Of a stretch of DNA of 32,552 nt, positions 1 through 9,100 are shown piece after piece (the stretch's first letter is position 1; every line of letters starts with the position of its first letter). The stretch spans positions 1 to 32,552 of the forward strand of contig JBBSHJ010000030.1 of the NCBI GenBank assembly GCA_038253135.1, given 5' to 3'. A program made the position numbers and the translations under genes. This stretch comes from JBBSHJ01 sp038253135 (GTDB lineage Bacteria; Actinomycetota; Actinomycetes; Mycobacteriales; QHCD01). The notes under the pieces were generated by a model. That model was given only the letters and a program-made list of their open reading frames with translations, was not told where the DNA came from and made no database searches.

Positions 1-150
1 CTTGACGCGGTCCCAGTCATCGAACGTCCTACGGACGGCCAGCGCAGCGTCGCTGACGCTGCGGGACTCGCCGCCGCACAAGACATCCCGATCCCCATAT
101 GACCTGCCCGCGATAATGCCCGGTGATGATCGCTTAACCGCTACAGTCAT
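1..150 (-). CDS. Partial hypothetical protein, cut by the left window edge
   Basis: An open frame starts at ATG (150..148, minus strand) and runs about 50 codons off the window edge without a stop. The visible protein begins MTVAVKRSSPGIIAG and ends with SDAALAVRRTFDDWDRVK. Third codon positions are mostly G or C in the distal part, as in the real genes nearby, which is the only support for coding. I do not recognise a family. It lies downstream of, and in the same direction as, the HIT gene, with a possible terminator between them. It could be chance. Confidence 0.3.
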   Translation of the reverse strand, partial: MTVAVKRSSPGIIAGRSYGDRDVLCGGESRSVSDAALAVRRTFDDWDRVK

Positions 151-179
151 CGGTTGCCAGAACGCTGCCGGTGTTCAAA

Positions 180-202
180 GGCGTCCCGGGATCGGGAACG
201 CC
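180..202 (-). terminator. Possible terminator hairpin after the HIT gene
   Basis: Read on the minus strand, GGCGT and CCCG pair with CGGG and ACGCC around a short loop, with one bulged base, and the stem is followed by TTT. It lies about 85 bp beyond the HIT stop codon. The T run is short, so this is only a weak factor-independent terminator. Confidence 0.3.
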
Positions 203-286
203 GTGACAGCGGCGCCGATCTCGCCTGCCTGCTCATCAATGCGGCCGGTTCCTGATCCGCGCCCAGGTCGATGATCTGCTGCACGG

Positions 287-724
287 TCAGCCCAGGTATG
301 CGCGGATCGCCAGGCCGAGCCGGTCGCGCTCGGACTCGGGAACCCACTCTGCTTCCGGCCGGCCCAGCTTGGCGAAGATCCCCGGCCCGCGCAGTTTCGC
401 CGGCTGATCGGGCATCCGGGGCACGACGTGCGCATGCAGGTGCGCGAAACCCTCCGCCTCGGCGAAGACCGCCACATACGTCTTCACGCATCCGGTCGTG
501 TCGATCAGGGCCGTGGTCAGGTCGCGCAGCAGGGTGCCGAACTCCGCGGCCGCGGCGGCATCGAGATCGGCGAAGCTCAGCACGTGCCGGGTCGGGAGTG
601 CCACCAGCCAACCGGGCAGGCTTGTGTTGAACGCGTGCGCGACGCGCCAGTGCTCGGTCTGCACGATGCGCTCCCGCGGCGGCTGGTCGGCACGGGCGGT
701 GTTGGTGCAGGCGAAGCAGTCCAC
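287..724 (-). CDS. HIT family nucleotide hydrolase/transferase
   Basis: HIT (histidine triad) proteins hydrolyse or transfer nucleotides through a catalytic histidine, usually in the cytoplasm. The signature HLHAHVVPR is present (H95, H97, H99 counted from the chosen start), preceded by the usual hydrophobic strand YVAVFAEAEGFA. A CxxC pair (C3, C6) near the N-terminus is typical of the subgroup that binds a metal there. I chose the GTG at 724 because the HIT-like region begins there (about 145 aa). The frame stays open to 1090, and an ATG at 874 overlaps the imuB start, but the extra residues look like non-coding translation of the SOS promoter region. The gene is divergent from imuB. Substrate is unknown. 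Confidence 0.8.
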   Translation of the reverse strand: MDCFACTNTARADQPPRERIVQTEHWRVAHAFNTSLPGWLVALPTRHVLSFADLDAAAAAEFGTLLRDLTTALIDTTGCVKTYVAVFAEAEGFAHLHAHVVPRMPDQPAKLRGPGIFAKLGRPEAEWVPESERDRLGLAIRAYLG

Positions 725-836
725 GGCCGCACCATATCCAGCTGGGCCTACGCGGACGAGCAGCTCCTGCCGGTTCGCAGCGTTCGGGGCCGGATCCGCC
801 GGGTCGTGCACCGGGTGTGACTGCTGTGATCCGGGC

Positions 837-866
837 TTGACGGATCTCGAATCTTTGTTCGAAACT
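837..866 (+). promoter_or_regulatory. Candidate imuB promoter, likely leaderless
   Basis: TTGACG (837-842) is a good -35 element. Eighteen bases later GAAACT (861-866) is a poor but correctly placed -10, and ATG follows after six bases. Transcription would then start at or next to the start codon, and no ribosome site is visible before the ATG. The LexA box lies between and across the two elements, so bound repressor would block the polymerase. The element assignment is inferred. Confidence 0.45.
847..862 (+). promoter_or_regulatory. LexA-binding site (SOS box) of the imuB-dnaE2 cassette
   Basis: The sequence TCGAATCTTTGTTCGA fits the actinobacterial/Gram-positive SOS box TCGAAC-N4-GTTCGA at 11 of the 12 defined positions. 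It ends 10 bp before the imuB start codon. LexA would hold the cassette off until RecA-stimulated self-cleavage after DNA damage. No second box was seen before dnaE2, so both genes are probably read from here. Confidence 0.85.
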
Positions 867-872
867 GTGGTC

Positions 873-2519
873 ATGTCCGAGAGCGCCGCCCGCACGATCA
901 TCATCTGGTCACCTGACTGGCCGGTGACCGCGGCGGAGCTGGCCGGCGAGTTACACGGTACGACGGGCCAGGCCGGCCGGCCGGCCTGGATGGTCGGGAA
1001 GAGCGGGCCGGTGGCGGTGCTCTCGGCCAACCGGGTGGTGGCATGCTCGGCGTCGGCGCGGGCGGACGGCGTACGCCGTGGCCTGCGCAAGCGGGAGGCC
1101 CAAGCCCGCTGCCCCGAGCTGACCGTGCTGCGGCACGACCCCGACCGCGACGCGCGGATGTTCGAGCCGGTCGCGGCTGCCGTCGAGTCGTGCGCGCCCG
1201 GCGTCGACGTACTCCGGCCGGGACTGGTCGCGGTCGCGGCCCGCGGCCCGGCCCGCTACTACGGCGGCGACTCCGCAGCTGCGGCCCGGCTGGTCACAGC
1301 CGTCACCGCCGCGGTCGGGGTCGCGGTCCGCGCCGGCATCGCCGACGGCGTCCTCGCGGCCCGCCTCGCCGCGCAGAGCCGCTTCGGCGATTCGCGACCG
1401 GAGCCGGTGCTCGTCCCGGTGGGTGCCTCGGCCGGCTACCTGGCCGAGCATCCGATCGGCGTCATCGACCGGCCCGAGCTGACGGACCTGCTGCGCCGGC
1501 TGGGGATCCGCACCCTCGGCGCCTTCGCCGCCCTCTCGGCCCGTGATGTGACTGGCCGGTTCGGGGCCGACGGGGCGGCTGCCCACCGGCTGGCGCGCGG
1601 CCTCGACCTGCTGCCGCTGGCCGCGCGGGCGCCGGCCCCGGAGACGGTGGTGCGGACGGCGTTCGACCCGCCGGTACGCCGCGTCGACACCGCCGCCTTC
1701 GCCGCCCGATCGCTGGCGGTCGCCTTCTGCGACGGCCTGATCGACCGCGGCCTCGGCTGCCTGCGGCTGGCCATCACCGCGCGCACCACCGACGGCACCG
1801 AGCTCTCCCGGAGCTGGCGGCATGACGGGGCGCTGTCCGCGTCGGCGGTGGCCGACCGGGTGCGCTGGCAGCTCGACGGCTGGCTGACCGCCCGCGCCGC
1901 GGCGCCGGGTGCGGATCCCGATGACGATCCCGATACCGGCATCGCCGAGCTCGCGCTCATTCCCGACCAGGTCGTGTCATGGTCGGGACAGCAGCTGGGC
2001 CTGTGGGGTGGCACCGGTGAGGCCGACGAGCGGGCCGACGTCGCACTGACCCGGGTGCAGGGCCTGCTGGGTCCGGGCGGTGTCGTCACCGCCGTACCCG
2101 ACGGCGGCCGCGACCCGGGCGAGCGGATCCATCTCGTCCCGTGGGGTGATCCGCGCGAGCCGGCCCGCGCAGCGCCGCTCGGGCCTGACGATCCGCGGGG
2201 AGCGAGCGCCCCGTGGCCCGGTGCGCTGCCGGCCCCCTCCCCCGCCACCGTCTTGACCCGGCCGGTCGAGGTGCAGGTCGCCGACGCCTGCGGCGCGCCG
2301 GTCGGGGTGACCGGCCGCTATGCCGTCACCGCGGCACCGACATTTCTCGGCCAGGACCGCATCGACCGGTGGAGCGGCCCCTGGCCGGTCGACGAGCGCT
2401 GGTGGGATCCGGCCACGGCCCGCCGACGGGCCCGGTTCCAGGTGATGACCGCCGACGGCATCGCCCGGCTGCTGGTGCTCGAGGGCGGCCGCTGGTGGGT
2501 CGAGGCCGTCTATGACTAG
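873..2519 (+). CDS. imuB: ImuB, inactive Y-family polymerase-like mutagenesis protein
   Basis: ImuB is the adaptor of the mycobacterial mutasome: it resembles a Y-family polymerase, lacks the active site, and links the DnaE2 polymerase to the sliding clamp. The 548-residue protein begins MSESAARTIIIWSPDWP, the usual ImuB opening. The palm strand that carries the Asp-Glu pair in active Y-family enzymes reads RPGLVAVAARG and has no acidic pair. The helix-hairpin-helix/fingers part (ELTDLLRRLGIRTLGAFAAL) is present. QQLGLWGG (373-380) matches the clamp-binding motif known in mycobacterial ImuB (QLPLWG). The start at 873 follows the SOS box. dnaE2 follows on the same strand. No imuA' gene lies upstream, which is unusual. 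Confidence 0.9.
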   Translation: MSESAARTIIIWSPDWPVTAAELAGELHGTTGQAGRPAWMVGKSGPVAVLSANRVVACSASARADGVRRGLRKREAQARCPELTVLRHDPDRDARMFEPVAAAVESCAPGVDVLRPGLVAVAARGPARYYGGDSAAAARLVTAVTAAVGVAVRAGIADGVLAARLAAQSRFGDSRPEPVLVPVGASAGYLAEHPIGVIDRPELTDLLRRLGIRTLGAFAALSARDVTGRFGADGAAAHRLARGLDLLPLAARAPAPETVVRTAFDPPVRRVDTAAFAARSLAVAFCDGLIDRGLGCLRLAITARTTDGTELSRSWRHDGALSASAVADRVRWQLDGWLTARAAAPGADPDDDPDTGIAELALIPDQVVSWSGQQLGLWGGTGEADERADVALTRVQGLLGPGGVVTAVPDGGRDPGERIHLVPWGDPREPARAAPLGPDDPRGASAPWPGALPAPSPATVLTRPVEVQVADACGAPVGVTGRYAVTAAPTFLGQDRIDRWSGPWPVDERWWDPATARRRARFQVMTADGIARLLVLEGGRWWVEAVYD

Positions 2520-2727
2520 GCGAGATGGGACTAGGCGAGATGGGACTAGGCGAGATGGGACTAGGCGAGATGGGACTGGGGCCGTTTGCTGCTGCCGCTG
2601 TCGCCGTGTTGACTGGTCACTTTTGGCTGCCGCCACGCCGCGTGCAGGCAACCAGAAGTGGCCAATCAACGGGAGACCAATCAACCGGGGATCAACCAGG
2701 GCGGCCGATCTGATGAGGCCGATCTGA
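2512..2727 (+). CDS. Possible bridging small ORF between imuB and dnaE2
   Basis: A 71-codon frame starts at an ATG (2512) inside the last codons of imuB and stops with a TGA (2725-2727) that shares its A with the dnaE2 ATG. It reads straight through the 15-bp tandem repeat, giving MTRRDG followed by TRRDG units, then a cysteine/arginine-rich stretch. It has no recognisable family. Its value may be translational: ribosomes finishing imuB could restart here and then hand over to dnaE2. Chance is a real alternative, since open frames are common in such GC-rich DNA; a second open frame (2525-2713, repeating MGLGE) crosses the same repeat. Confidence 0.25.
   Translation: MTRRDGTRRDGTRRDGTRRDGTGAVCCCRCRRVDWSLLAAATPRAGNQKWPINGRPINRGSTRAADLMRPI
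2514..2573 (+). repeat. 15-bp tandem repeat, four perfect copies
   Basis: Four identical copies of GACTAGGCGAGATGG lie head to tail, followed by a partial fifth copy that decays to GACTGGGG. The first copy contains the imuB stop codon (TAG at 2517-2519). The 15-bp period keeps every reading frame. Each copy carries GGCGAG just before an ATG, resembling a small ribosome site. Perfect identity suggests recent expansion by slippage. Confidence 0.95.
2608..2670. repeat. Long imperfect inverted repeat in the imuB-dnaE2 junction
   Basis: Two 24-bp arms (2608-2631 and 2647-2670) match at 20 of 24 positions around a 15-base loop. All four differences are G/A transitions, and two of them become G-U pairs in the plus-strand RNA. 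The arms start GTTGACTGGTCAC and end GTGGCCAATCAAC. There is no T run after it, so a terminator is unlikely. It could be a small dispersed repeat or MITE-like insertion, or an RNA structure that affects dnaE2 translation. Confidence 0.7.
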
Positions 2728-2729
2728 TG
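2703..2729 (+). repeat. Direct repeat overlapping the dnaE2 start codon
   Basis: GGCCGATCTGATG occurs at 2703-2715 and again at 2717-2729; the second copy ends in the dnaE2 ATG. The copies are 14 bp apart, so the upstream ATG is out of frame with dnaE2. Just before it, ATCAAC occurs three times between 2664 and 2696 in slightly different surroundings. The whole junction looks built by repeated short duplications. Confidence 0.7.
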
Positions 2730-5700
2730 GGGTTCGACAACCCGCCGATCCCCTGGTCGGAGCTGGAACGCCGGCTCTCCGGCCGGGGTACCACGGTGCG
2801 TGCTGATACTGGGCCCGACGGCGGCGACAGCCCGGCGTGGACGCGCAAGCGGGAGCCGTTCCAGAGCGACGTACGTCGGCAGGCCGGCGGGACGGCGTAC
2901 GCCGAATTGCACGCGCACACCAACTTCAGCTTCCTCGACGGGGCCAGCCACCCCGAGGAGATGGCCGCGGCGGCGGCCCGGCTCGGGCTCGAGGCGCTGG
3001 CCGTGACCGACCATGACGGCTTCTACGGCGTCGTGCGATTCGCTGAGGCGGCGCGGGAGATGCGGCTGCCGACCATTTTCGGTGCGGAGCTGTCCTTTGG
3101 CCTTTCCAAGCCGCAGAACGGTGTCGCCGATCCCGAGGGTCATCACCTGGTGGTGCTGGCTCGCGGTCCGGACGGCTACCGCCGGCTGGCGACCGCGATC
3201 AGCCGGGCCGCCCGGCTCGGGGAGAAGGGCCGGCCGGTCTTCGATCTCGACGAGGTCGCGGCGCAGGCCGGAGGCGACTGGCTGGTGCTGACCGGATGCC
3301 GCAAGGGGGCGGTGCCGGCCGCGCTCGAGTCGCGTGGCCCGGTCGCGGCCCGGGCCGAGCTGGCCCGGCTGGTCGCGACGTTCGGGCGCGACAACATCGC
3401 GGTCGAGCTCACCGACCACGGCCGTCCCGACGACCTCGAGCGGATCGACGCGCTGGCCGAGCTGGCTGGAGCCAGCGGGGTGCAAGCGGTGGCGACCACG
3501 GCCGCGCACTACGCCACCCCGTCGCGGGGCCGGCTGGCCGCAGCCATGGCGGCCATCAGGGCGCGGCGCAGCCTCGACGACCTCGACGGCTGGTTGCCCG
3601 CCACCGGCGCGGCCTACCTGCGCTCCGGGGAGGAGATGGCGGCCCGGTTTGTCCGGCATCCAGAGGCGGTACGCCGGGCCGCCGCGCTCGGGCGCGAATG
3701 CGCCTTCGACCTGTTGCTGGTCGCACCGCGGCTGCCGGATTATCCGGTGCCGCCCGGGCGCACCGAGATGTCGTGGCTGGCCGAGCTGACCTGGCGCGGT
3801 GCACGGGAGCGCTACGGTCCCCGCGAGGCCGAGCGGGTGCCCGGTGCCTATGCCCAGCTCGAGCACGAGCTGGCGATGATCGAGAAACTGGACTTTCCCG
3901 GCTATTTCCTGGTCGTGCACGAGATCGTGCAATTCTGTAAGTCGCGGGGCATTCTCAGTCAGGGTCGGGGATCGGCCGCTAATTCCGCGGTCTGCTATGC
4001 GATCGGGATCACCGCTGTCGATGCGGTCGGCTATCGGCTGCTGTTCGAGCGGTTCCTCGCCCCAGAAAGGGATGGGCCACCCGATATCGACCTCGACATC
4101 GACGCCGGCCGCCGCGAGGAGGTCATCCAGCATGTCTACGAGCGATACGGGCGCGACAATGCGGCACAGGTCGCCAATGTGATCACCTACCGGCCGAAAT
4201 CCGCCGTGCGCGACGTAGCCAAGGCGCTCGGATTCTCGGCCGGGCAACAGGACGCCTGGTCCAAGCGGATCGACGGGTGGGGCGAGATCGAGGACGCCGA
4301 TGGTGTGCCCGAACCAGTTACCGAGCTGGCTAATGATCTGCGCAGCTTCCCTCGCCACCTGGGGATCCACTCCGGTGGCATGGTGATCTGCGATCGGCCG
4401 GTGATCGAGGTGTGTCCGGTCGAGTGGGGACGCATGGCTGACCGCAGCGTGCTGCAATGGGACAAGGACGACTGCGCGGCAACCGGGTTGGTGAAATTCG
4501 ATCTGCTCGGGCTGGGAATGCTGGGCGCGCTCGACAAGATGGTCACGCTGGTGCGGGAGTTCTACGGCGTGTCTCTCGACCTGGCCGCCCTGCCGCCCGA
4601 CGACAAGCCGACCTACCGGATGATCCGTGCCGCCGATACGGTCGGTGTTTTCCAGATCGAGAGCCGCGCCCAGATGGCGACGTTGCCCAGGCTGAAGCCG
4701 CGGGAGTTCTACGACCTTGTCGTCGAGGTCGCCCTGATCCGGCCCGGCCCGATCCAGGGCGGCTCGGTGCACCCCTATATCCGGCGGCGCAACGGGCAGG
4801 AGGAGGAAACGTATCCACACCCGCTGACCGTCCCTGCGCTGAAGAAGACCCTCGGCGTGCCGCTGTTCCAGGAGCAGATGATGCAGCTGGCGATCGACGC
4901 CGCCGGCTGCTCGGCCGACGAGGCCGACCTGGTACGCCGGGCAATGGGCGCCAAACGGTCCGATGAGAAGATGCAGCGATTGAGGGCGCGGCTCTTCGAC
5001 GGCATGGCGAGCAACGGCATCACCGGCGAGGTGGCCGACGACATCTTCGCCAAGTTGTCGGCCTTTGCCAATTTCGGCTTCGCCGAGAGCCACGCGATCA
5101 GTTTTGCCTTTCTTGTCTATGCCAGTTGCTACATCAAGCGGCACTATCCGGCCGCGTTCTATACCGGCCTGCTCAATTCCCAGCCGATGGGCTTCTACTC
5201 ACCGCAATCCCTCGTCGCCGACGCGCGCCGGCACGGCCTCATCGCGCGTGGGGTCGACATCAATGCCTCCTCGGACCAGGCGATTCTCGAACCGGCGGTG
5301 GCTTCCCCACACGGCGGGCCGACGCCGCTGGGCCGGGGCGATCCGGAGCCGGTGATCCGGTTGGGCATCTCCTCGGTGCGGCATGTCGGCGACGAGATGG
5401 CCGAGCGAGTCGGGGCTGGGCGTCCCTATGCAGACATGAGCGACCTGGTACGGCGTACCGCCCTGTCCACGCCCCAGATCGAGGCACTCGCGACCGCCGG
5501 CGCCTTCGGATGTTTCGGTCTCGACCGGCGCCGCGCCTTGTGGGCTGCCGGGGCCGTGGCGCAGGAAAGCCCGGCGAAGCTGCCGGTGGCCATACCCGCT
5601 ACCTCACCGCCGACGCTGCCGGGAATGGAGCCGATCGAGGTCACCATGGCGGATCTGTGGGCCACCGGGGTCGCGCCGGATTCCCATCCGATGCAACACG

Positions 5701-6038
5701 TGCGGACCGAGCTCGAGCGGGCCGGCGTCGTCGATGCCGGAGGGCTGCGACGGTTGCCCGACCGCACCCGCGTCGTTGTCGCCGGGGTCGTCACGCACCG
5801 GCAGCGGCCGGCGACGGCGAGCGGTACGACGTTCCTCAACCTCGAGGACGAGACCGGAATGATCAATGTGATCTGCTCCCGTGGGGTCTGGCGGCGTTAC
5901 CGCTCGGCTGCGCGCGAAGCCGGAGCGTTGATGATCCGGGGCACCCTGGAATCGGCCGAGGGCGTCGTCAACGTGGTTGCCGACAAGATCACCCCGCTGC
6001 CGCTCGCATCCCCGCTGCGCTCCCGCGATTTCCGCTGA
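2727..6038 (+). CDS. dnaE2: DnaE2, error-prone DNA polymerase III alpha-type subunit
   Basis: DnaE2 is the C-family polymerase that performs damage-induced mutagenesis together with ImuB. The protein is 1103 residues. The PHP domain opens at about 60-72 (LHAHTNFSFLDG). The catalytic palm has QGRGSAANSAVCYAIG (about 415-430) and PPDIDLDID with aspartates 453, 455 and 457. An OB-fold is near 1014-1045 (VVVAGVVTHRQRP, then FLNLEDETG), and the protein ends SRDFR, typical of DnaE2. I chose ATG 2727 because MGFDNPPIPWSELERRL is the usual N-terminus; the frame is open upstream to 2658 but that part is repeat-derived. The site before the start is weak. It shares the SOS control of imuB. Confidence 0.95.
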   Translation: MGFDNPPIPWSELERRLSGRGTTVRADTGPDGGDSPAWTRKREPFQSDVRRQAGGTAYAELHAHTNFSFLDGASHPEEMAAAAARLGLEALAVTDHDGFYGVVRFAEAAREMRLPTIFGAELSFGLSKPQNGVADPEGHHLVVLARGPDGYRRLATAISRAARLGEKGRPVFDLDEVAAQAGGDWLVLTGCRKGAVPAALESRGPVAARAELARLVATFGRDNIAVELTDHGRPDDLERIDALAELAGASGVQAVATTAAHYATPSRGRLAAAMAAIRARRSLDDLDGWLPATGAAYLRSGEEMAARFVRHPEAVRRAAALGRECAFDLLLVAPRLPDYPVPPGRTEMSWLAELTWRGARERYGPREAERVPGAYAQLEHELAMIEKLDFPGYFLVVHEIVQFCKSRGILSQGRGSAANSAVCYAIGITAVDAVGYRLLFERFLAPERDGPPDIDLDIDAGRREEVIQHVYERYGRDNAAQVANVITYRPKSAVRDVAKALGFSAGQQDAWSKRIDGWGEIEDADGVPEPVTELANDLRSFPRHLGIHSGGMVICDRPVIEVCPVEWGRMADRSVLQWDKDDCAATGLVKFDLLGLGMLGALDKMVTLVREFYGVSLDLAALPPDDKPTYRMIRAADTVGVFQIESRAQMATLPRLKPREFYDLVVEVALIRPGPIQGGSVHPYIRRRNGQEEETYPHPLTVPALKKTLGVPLFQEQMMQLAIDAAGCSADEADLVRRAMGAKRSDEKMQRLRARLFDGMASNGITGEVADDIFAKLSAFANFGFAESHAISFAFLVYASCYIKRHYPAAFYTGLLNSQPMGFYSPQSLVADARRHGLIARGVDINASSDQAILEPAVASPHGGPTPLGRGDPEPVIRLGISSVRHVGDEMAERVGAGRPYADMSDLVRRTALSTPQIEALATAGAFGCFGLDRRRALWAAGAVAQESPAKLPVAIPATSPPTLPGMEPIEVTMADLWATGVAPDSHPMQHVRTELERAGVVDAGGLRRLPDRTRVVVAGVVTHRQRPATASGTTFLNLEDETGMINVICSRGVWRRYRSAAREAGALMIRGTLESAEGVVNVVADKITPLPLASPLRSRDFR

Positions 6039-6159
6039 CGACGGCAGACTCCTTCGCCCCTACCAAATCTGCCGCTCCCGCCAAGTGGATAAGACAAGAA
6101 ATTCGACCCATCCGATTCCTGCTGACCTCGCCACTCGCCCACGGCCCAGCCCGGAGGGA

Positions 6160-9100
6160 TCAGTGGGTGCGGATCGCCTCGTCGATCGCGAGCTCGATCT
6201 CGTCGATCTCGCCGCCGATGAACGCCTCCCACAGCTCGCCGTACCGGCCGCCCTGCGCGAGTAGCTCGTCGTGAGTGCCGTCCTGCACCACGTGGCCGTG
6301 GTCGATGACGATGATCCGGTCGGCCCGCACGGCGGTGGTGAGCCGGTGCGCGATCGTGATCGTCGTGCGGCTGTGGGTCAGCAGGTCCTCGGCCCGGCGC
6401 ACGTCGGCCTCGGTGGCGAGGTCGAGCGCGGCCGTCGCCTCATCGAGCAGGAGGATGTCGGGATCAACGAGCTCGGCCCGCGCCAGAGCCAGCAGCTGTC
6501 GTTGCCCGGAGGACAGATTGCGCCCCCGCTCCCCCACCTCGTAGAGATAGCCGCCCGGCAACCGCGAGATCATGTCGTGCGCGCCGACCGCTCTCGCGCC
6601 GCCCTCGACCTCGGCATCGGTCGCATCGGGTTTCCCATACGCGATCGCGTCCCGAACGTTGCCGGTGAACAGGTACGCCTCCTGCGGCACGAACCCGAGC
6701 CGGTGCCGGTACGCCGCGAGGTCGAGCTGGCGCAGATCATGGCTGTCGATCCGTACGGCGCCCGAGCTCGGATCGTAGAACCGCGCGATCAGCTTGATGA
6801 TCGTCGACTTCCCGGCGCCCGTCTCCCCGACGATCGCCACCCGCTCGCCCGCGCGGAAGGTCATGTTGATGCCCGACAGCGCCTCATTCTCCGCGCCGCT
6901 GTAGGCGAACCGCACGTCGTCGAAATGAATCTCGCCGGAGAGCCGGCCGACCGGGATCGGCTGCTGCGCCGCCGGCGTCGATGTCGGCATGTGCAGCAGT
7001 CCGGATATCCGGTTCAGGCCGACGGACGCCTGCTGGTATCCGTCGAAGACCTGGGAAAGCTGCTGCACGGGCGAGAAGAACATGTTGACGTAGAGCAGGA
7101 AAGCGATCAGCGCGCCCGCCGTGAGGGCCCCGTTGTGCACCTGCGTGGCGCCGTACCCGAGCACGAGCGCCGTTGCGACGTCCGACAGGAATGCGATGAA
7201 CGGGAAGAACGTCGCGATGTTTCGCTGCGTCCGGTAGCGAGCGACCAGATAGCGGCGGCTCAGCGCGGTGAATCGGGCTTGGTTGACGCCCTCCCGCCGG
7301 TAGGCCTGCGTCACCCGGATCCCGGCGACATTCTCTTGCAGATCGGCATTGACGATGCCGATCCGCTCCCGGGCCTCGTTGTAGGCGACCGATGATTTCT
7401 TGCGGAAGATGATGGTCGACACGATCAGGACCGGCAGCAAGGACAACACGACCAGCGCGAGCTCGGCATTGATCACCAGGATCGCCACCAGAACGCCGAC
7501 AAAGGTCAGCACGCTGACCACGGCGGTGGCCAGTCCGGTCTGCACGAATGACGACAAGGCGTCGATGTCGGTCGTCATCCGGGTCATGATGCGACCGCCG
7601 AGCTCACGCTCGTAGAAGTCCATGCCCAGCCGCTGCAACTGGGCGAACAGCTTGACCCGCAGGACATAGAGCATCCGCTCGCCCGTGCGCCCGGTGACCT
7701 GGGTCTGCGCGACGCTGACCAGCCAGTCGCACAGCACCACGACACCGGCAATGCCGGCCGCAATCCAGATGAAATGCTCCATGTGCTTGGTTACACCGTT
7801 GTCGACCCCGGTCCGGATGAGCGCCGGGACCACGAGCTGCGCGACGGCGTCGAGCGCGACCAGACCGAGGCCGAGCAGCAGAGCCTTGCGGAACGGCCGG
7901 AGCAGATGCCCGAGCGAGAACGTGGGGTCGGGTGCGCGGGTCCGGTTGACGTCGACGTCCGGTACGTCGTCCGCCGGCCGGAGCGCGGCGACCTGCGCCA
8001 GCAGTTCCGGCGTGGGCGGCAGCGAGGCGAACATGCCGCCCATCGGCCCGCCGCCGCCGCCGACCCGGCCCGGGCCGCCCCCGCCGCCGCCGTGACCGAG
8101 GGCATTCGGATCGGTGTTGCCGGCGAGCATGGAAGATTCGTCGAGGGACTCGCGGTCCCAGAGCGACGGGGTGATGCCGCCGACGCGATCCTCGGTCTCC
8201 TCGTCGTGCAGCAGGTATGACGTGTCCGGGCCGCCGTCGATCGCCTCGTCCGGGCCGGCGAGGAGCAGGCCGTACAGCGCGCACCGGTTCAGCAGCTCCT
8301 CGTGCGTTCCGATGTCGATGACGCGCCCGCGGTCCAGCACCGCGATGCGGTCGGCCAGGGCCAGCGTGCTGCGGCGGTGCGCGATCAGCAGGGTGGTGCG
8401 TCCCTGCATCACCCGGTGCAGGGTGCCGTGGATCTCTGCTTCGATCCGGGCGTCGACCGCCGAGGTGGCGTCATCGAGAATCAGCAGCTGGGGGTCGGTG
8501 AGTAACGCGCGCGCGAGCGCGACCCGCTGGCGCTGCCCGCCCGACAAGGTCAGCCCCTGCTCGCCGACCACGGTGTCGTAGCCCTTGGGCAGAGCCATGA
8601 TGAATTCGTGCGCCTCGGCGGCCTTGGCCGCTGCGATGACCTCTTCCTCGGTGGCGTCCGGCCGGCCATAGGACAGGTTGTCCGTGACGCTCGTCGAGAA
8701 GAGGAAACTCTCCTCGAAGACGACGCCGATGGTGCGCCGGATCGAGTCCATCGTCAGGTCGCGGACGTCGTACCCGCCGATCCGGACCGCTCCGTCGCTG
8801 ACGTCGTAGAACCGCGGCAGCAACAACGCGACCGTGGATTTGCCGGAACCGGCGGTGCCGACCAGCGCGAGCGTCTCGCCGGGTCGGACCGACAGCGAGA
8901 CGTGGTCCAGGACGGGGCGCGAGGCCTGGTAACCGAATGTCGCGTCGTCGAGCTCGACATCGACGGGCCCTTCGGGAAGGTCGATCGCCTCCGGCTTGTC
9001 ATCGATCGAGGGACGCGAATCGATGACCTCGAAGACCCGGACGATCCCGGCCTTGGCCTGCTGGCCGATCGTGAGCAGCGACGAGAGCTGCCGGACCGGT

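Noticed and set aside
725..1090. Longer HIT protein starting at 1090 or at the ATG 874
   Set aside because: The extension overlaps imuB and its SOS promoter and has no HIT-like sequence.
2525..2713. 62-codon frame with MGLGE repeats in the imuB-dnaE2 junction
   Set aside because: It does not join the two genes as neatly as the other frame and shows no family; kept only as an alternative reading of the repeat.
1977..5144. Very long open frame (1055 codons) on the minus strand opposite imuB and dnaE2
   Set aside because: It is antisense to two well-supported genes, has no recognisable domain, and is rich in the residues expected when GC-rich codons are read on the other strand.
8035..8105. 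Glycine codon run in the ABC exporter gene as a separate repeat element
   Set aside because: It is an in-frame flexible linker between the two exporter halves.
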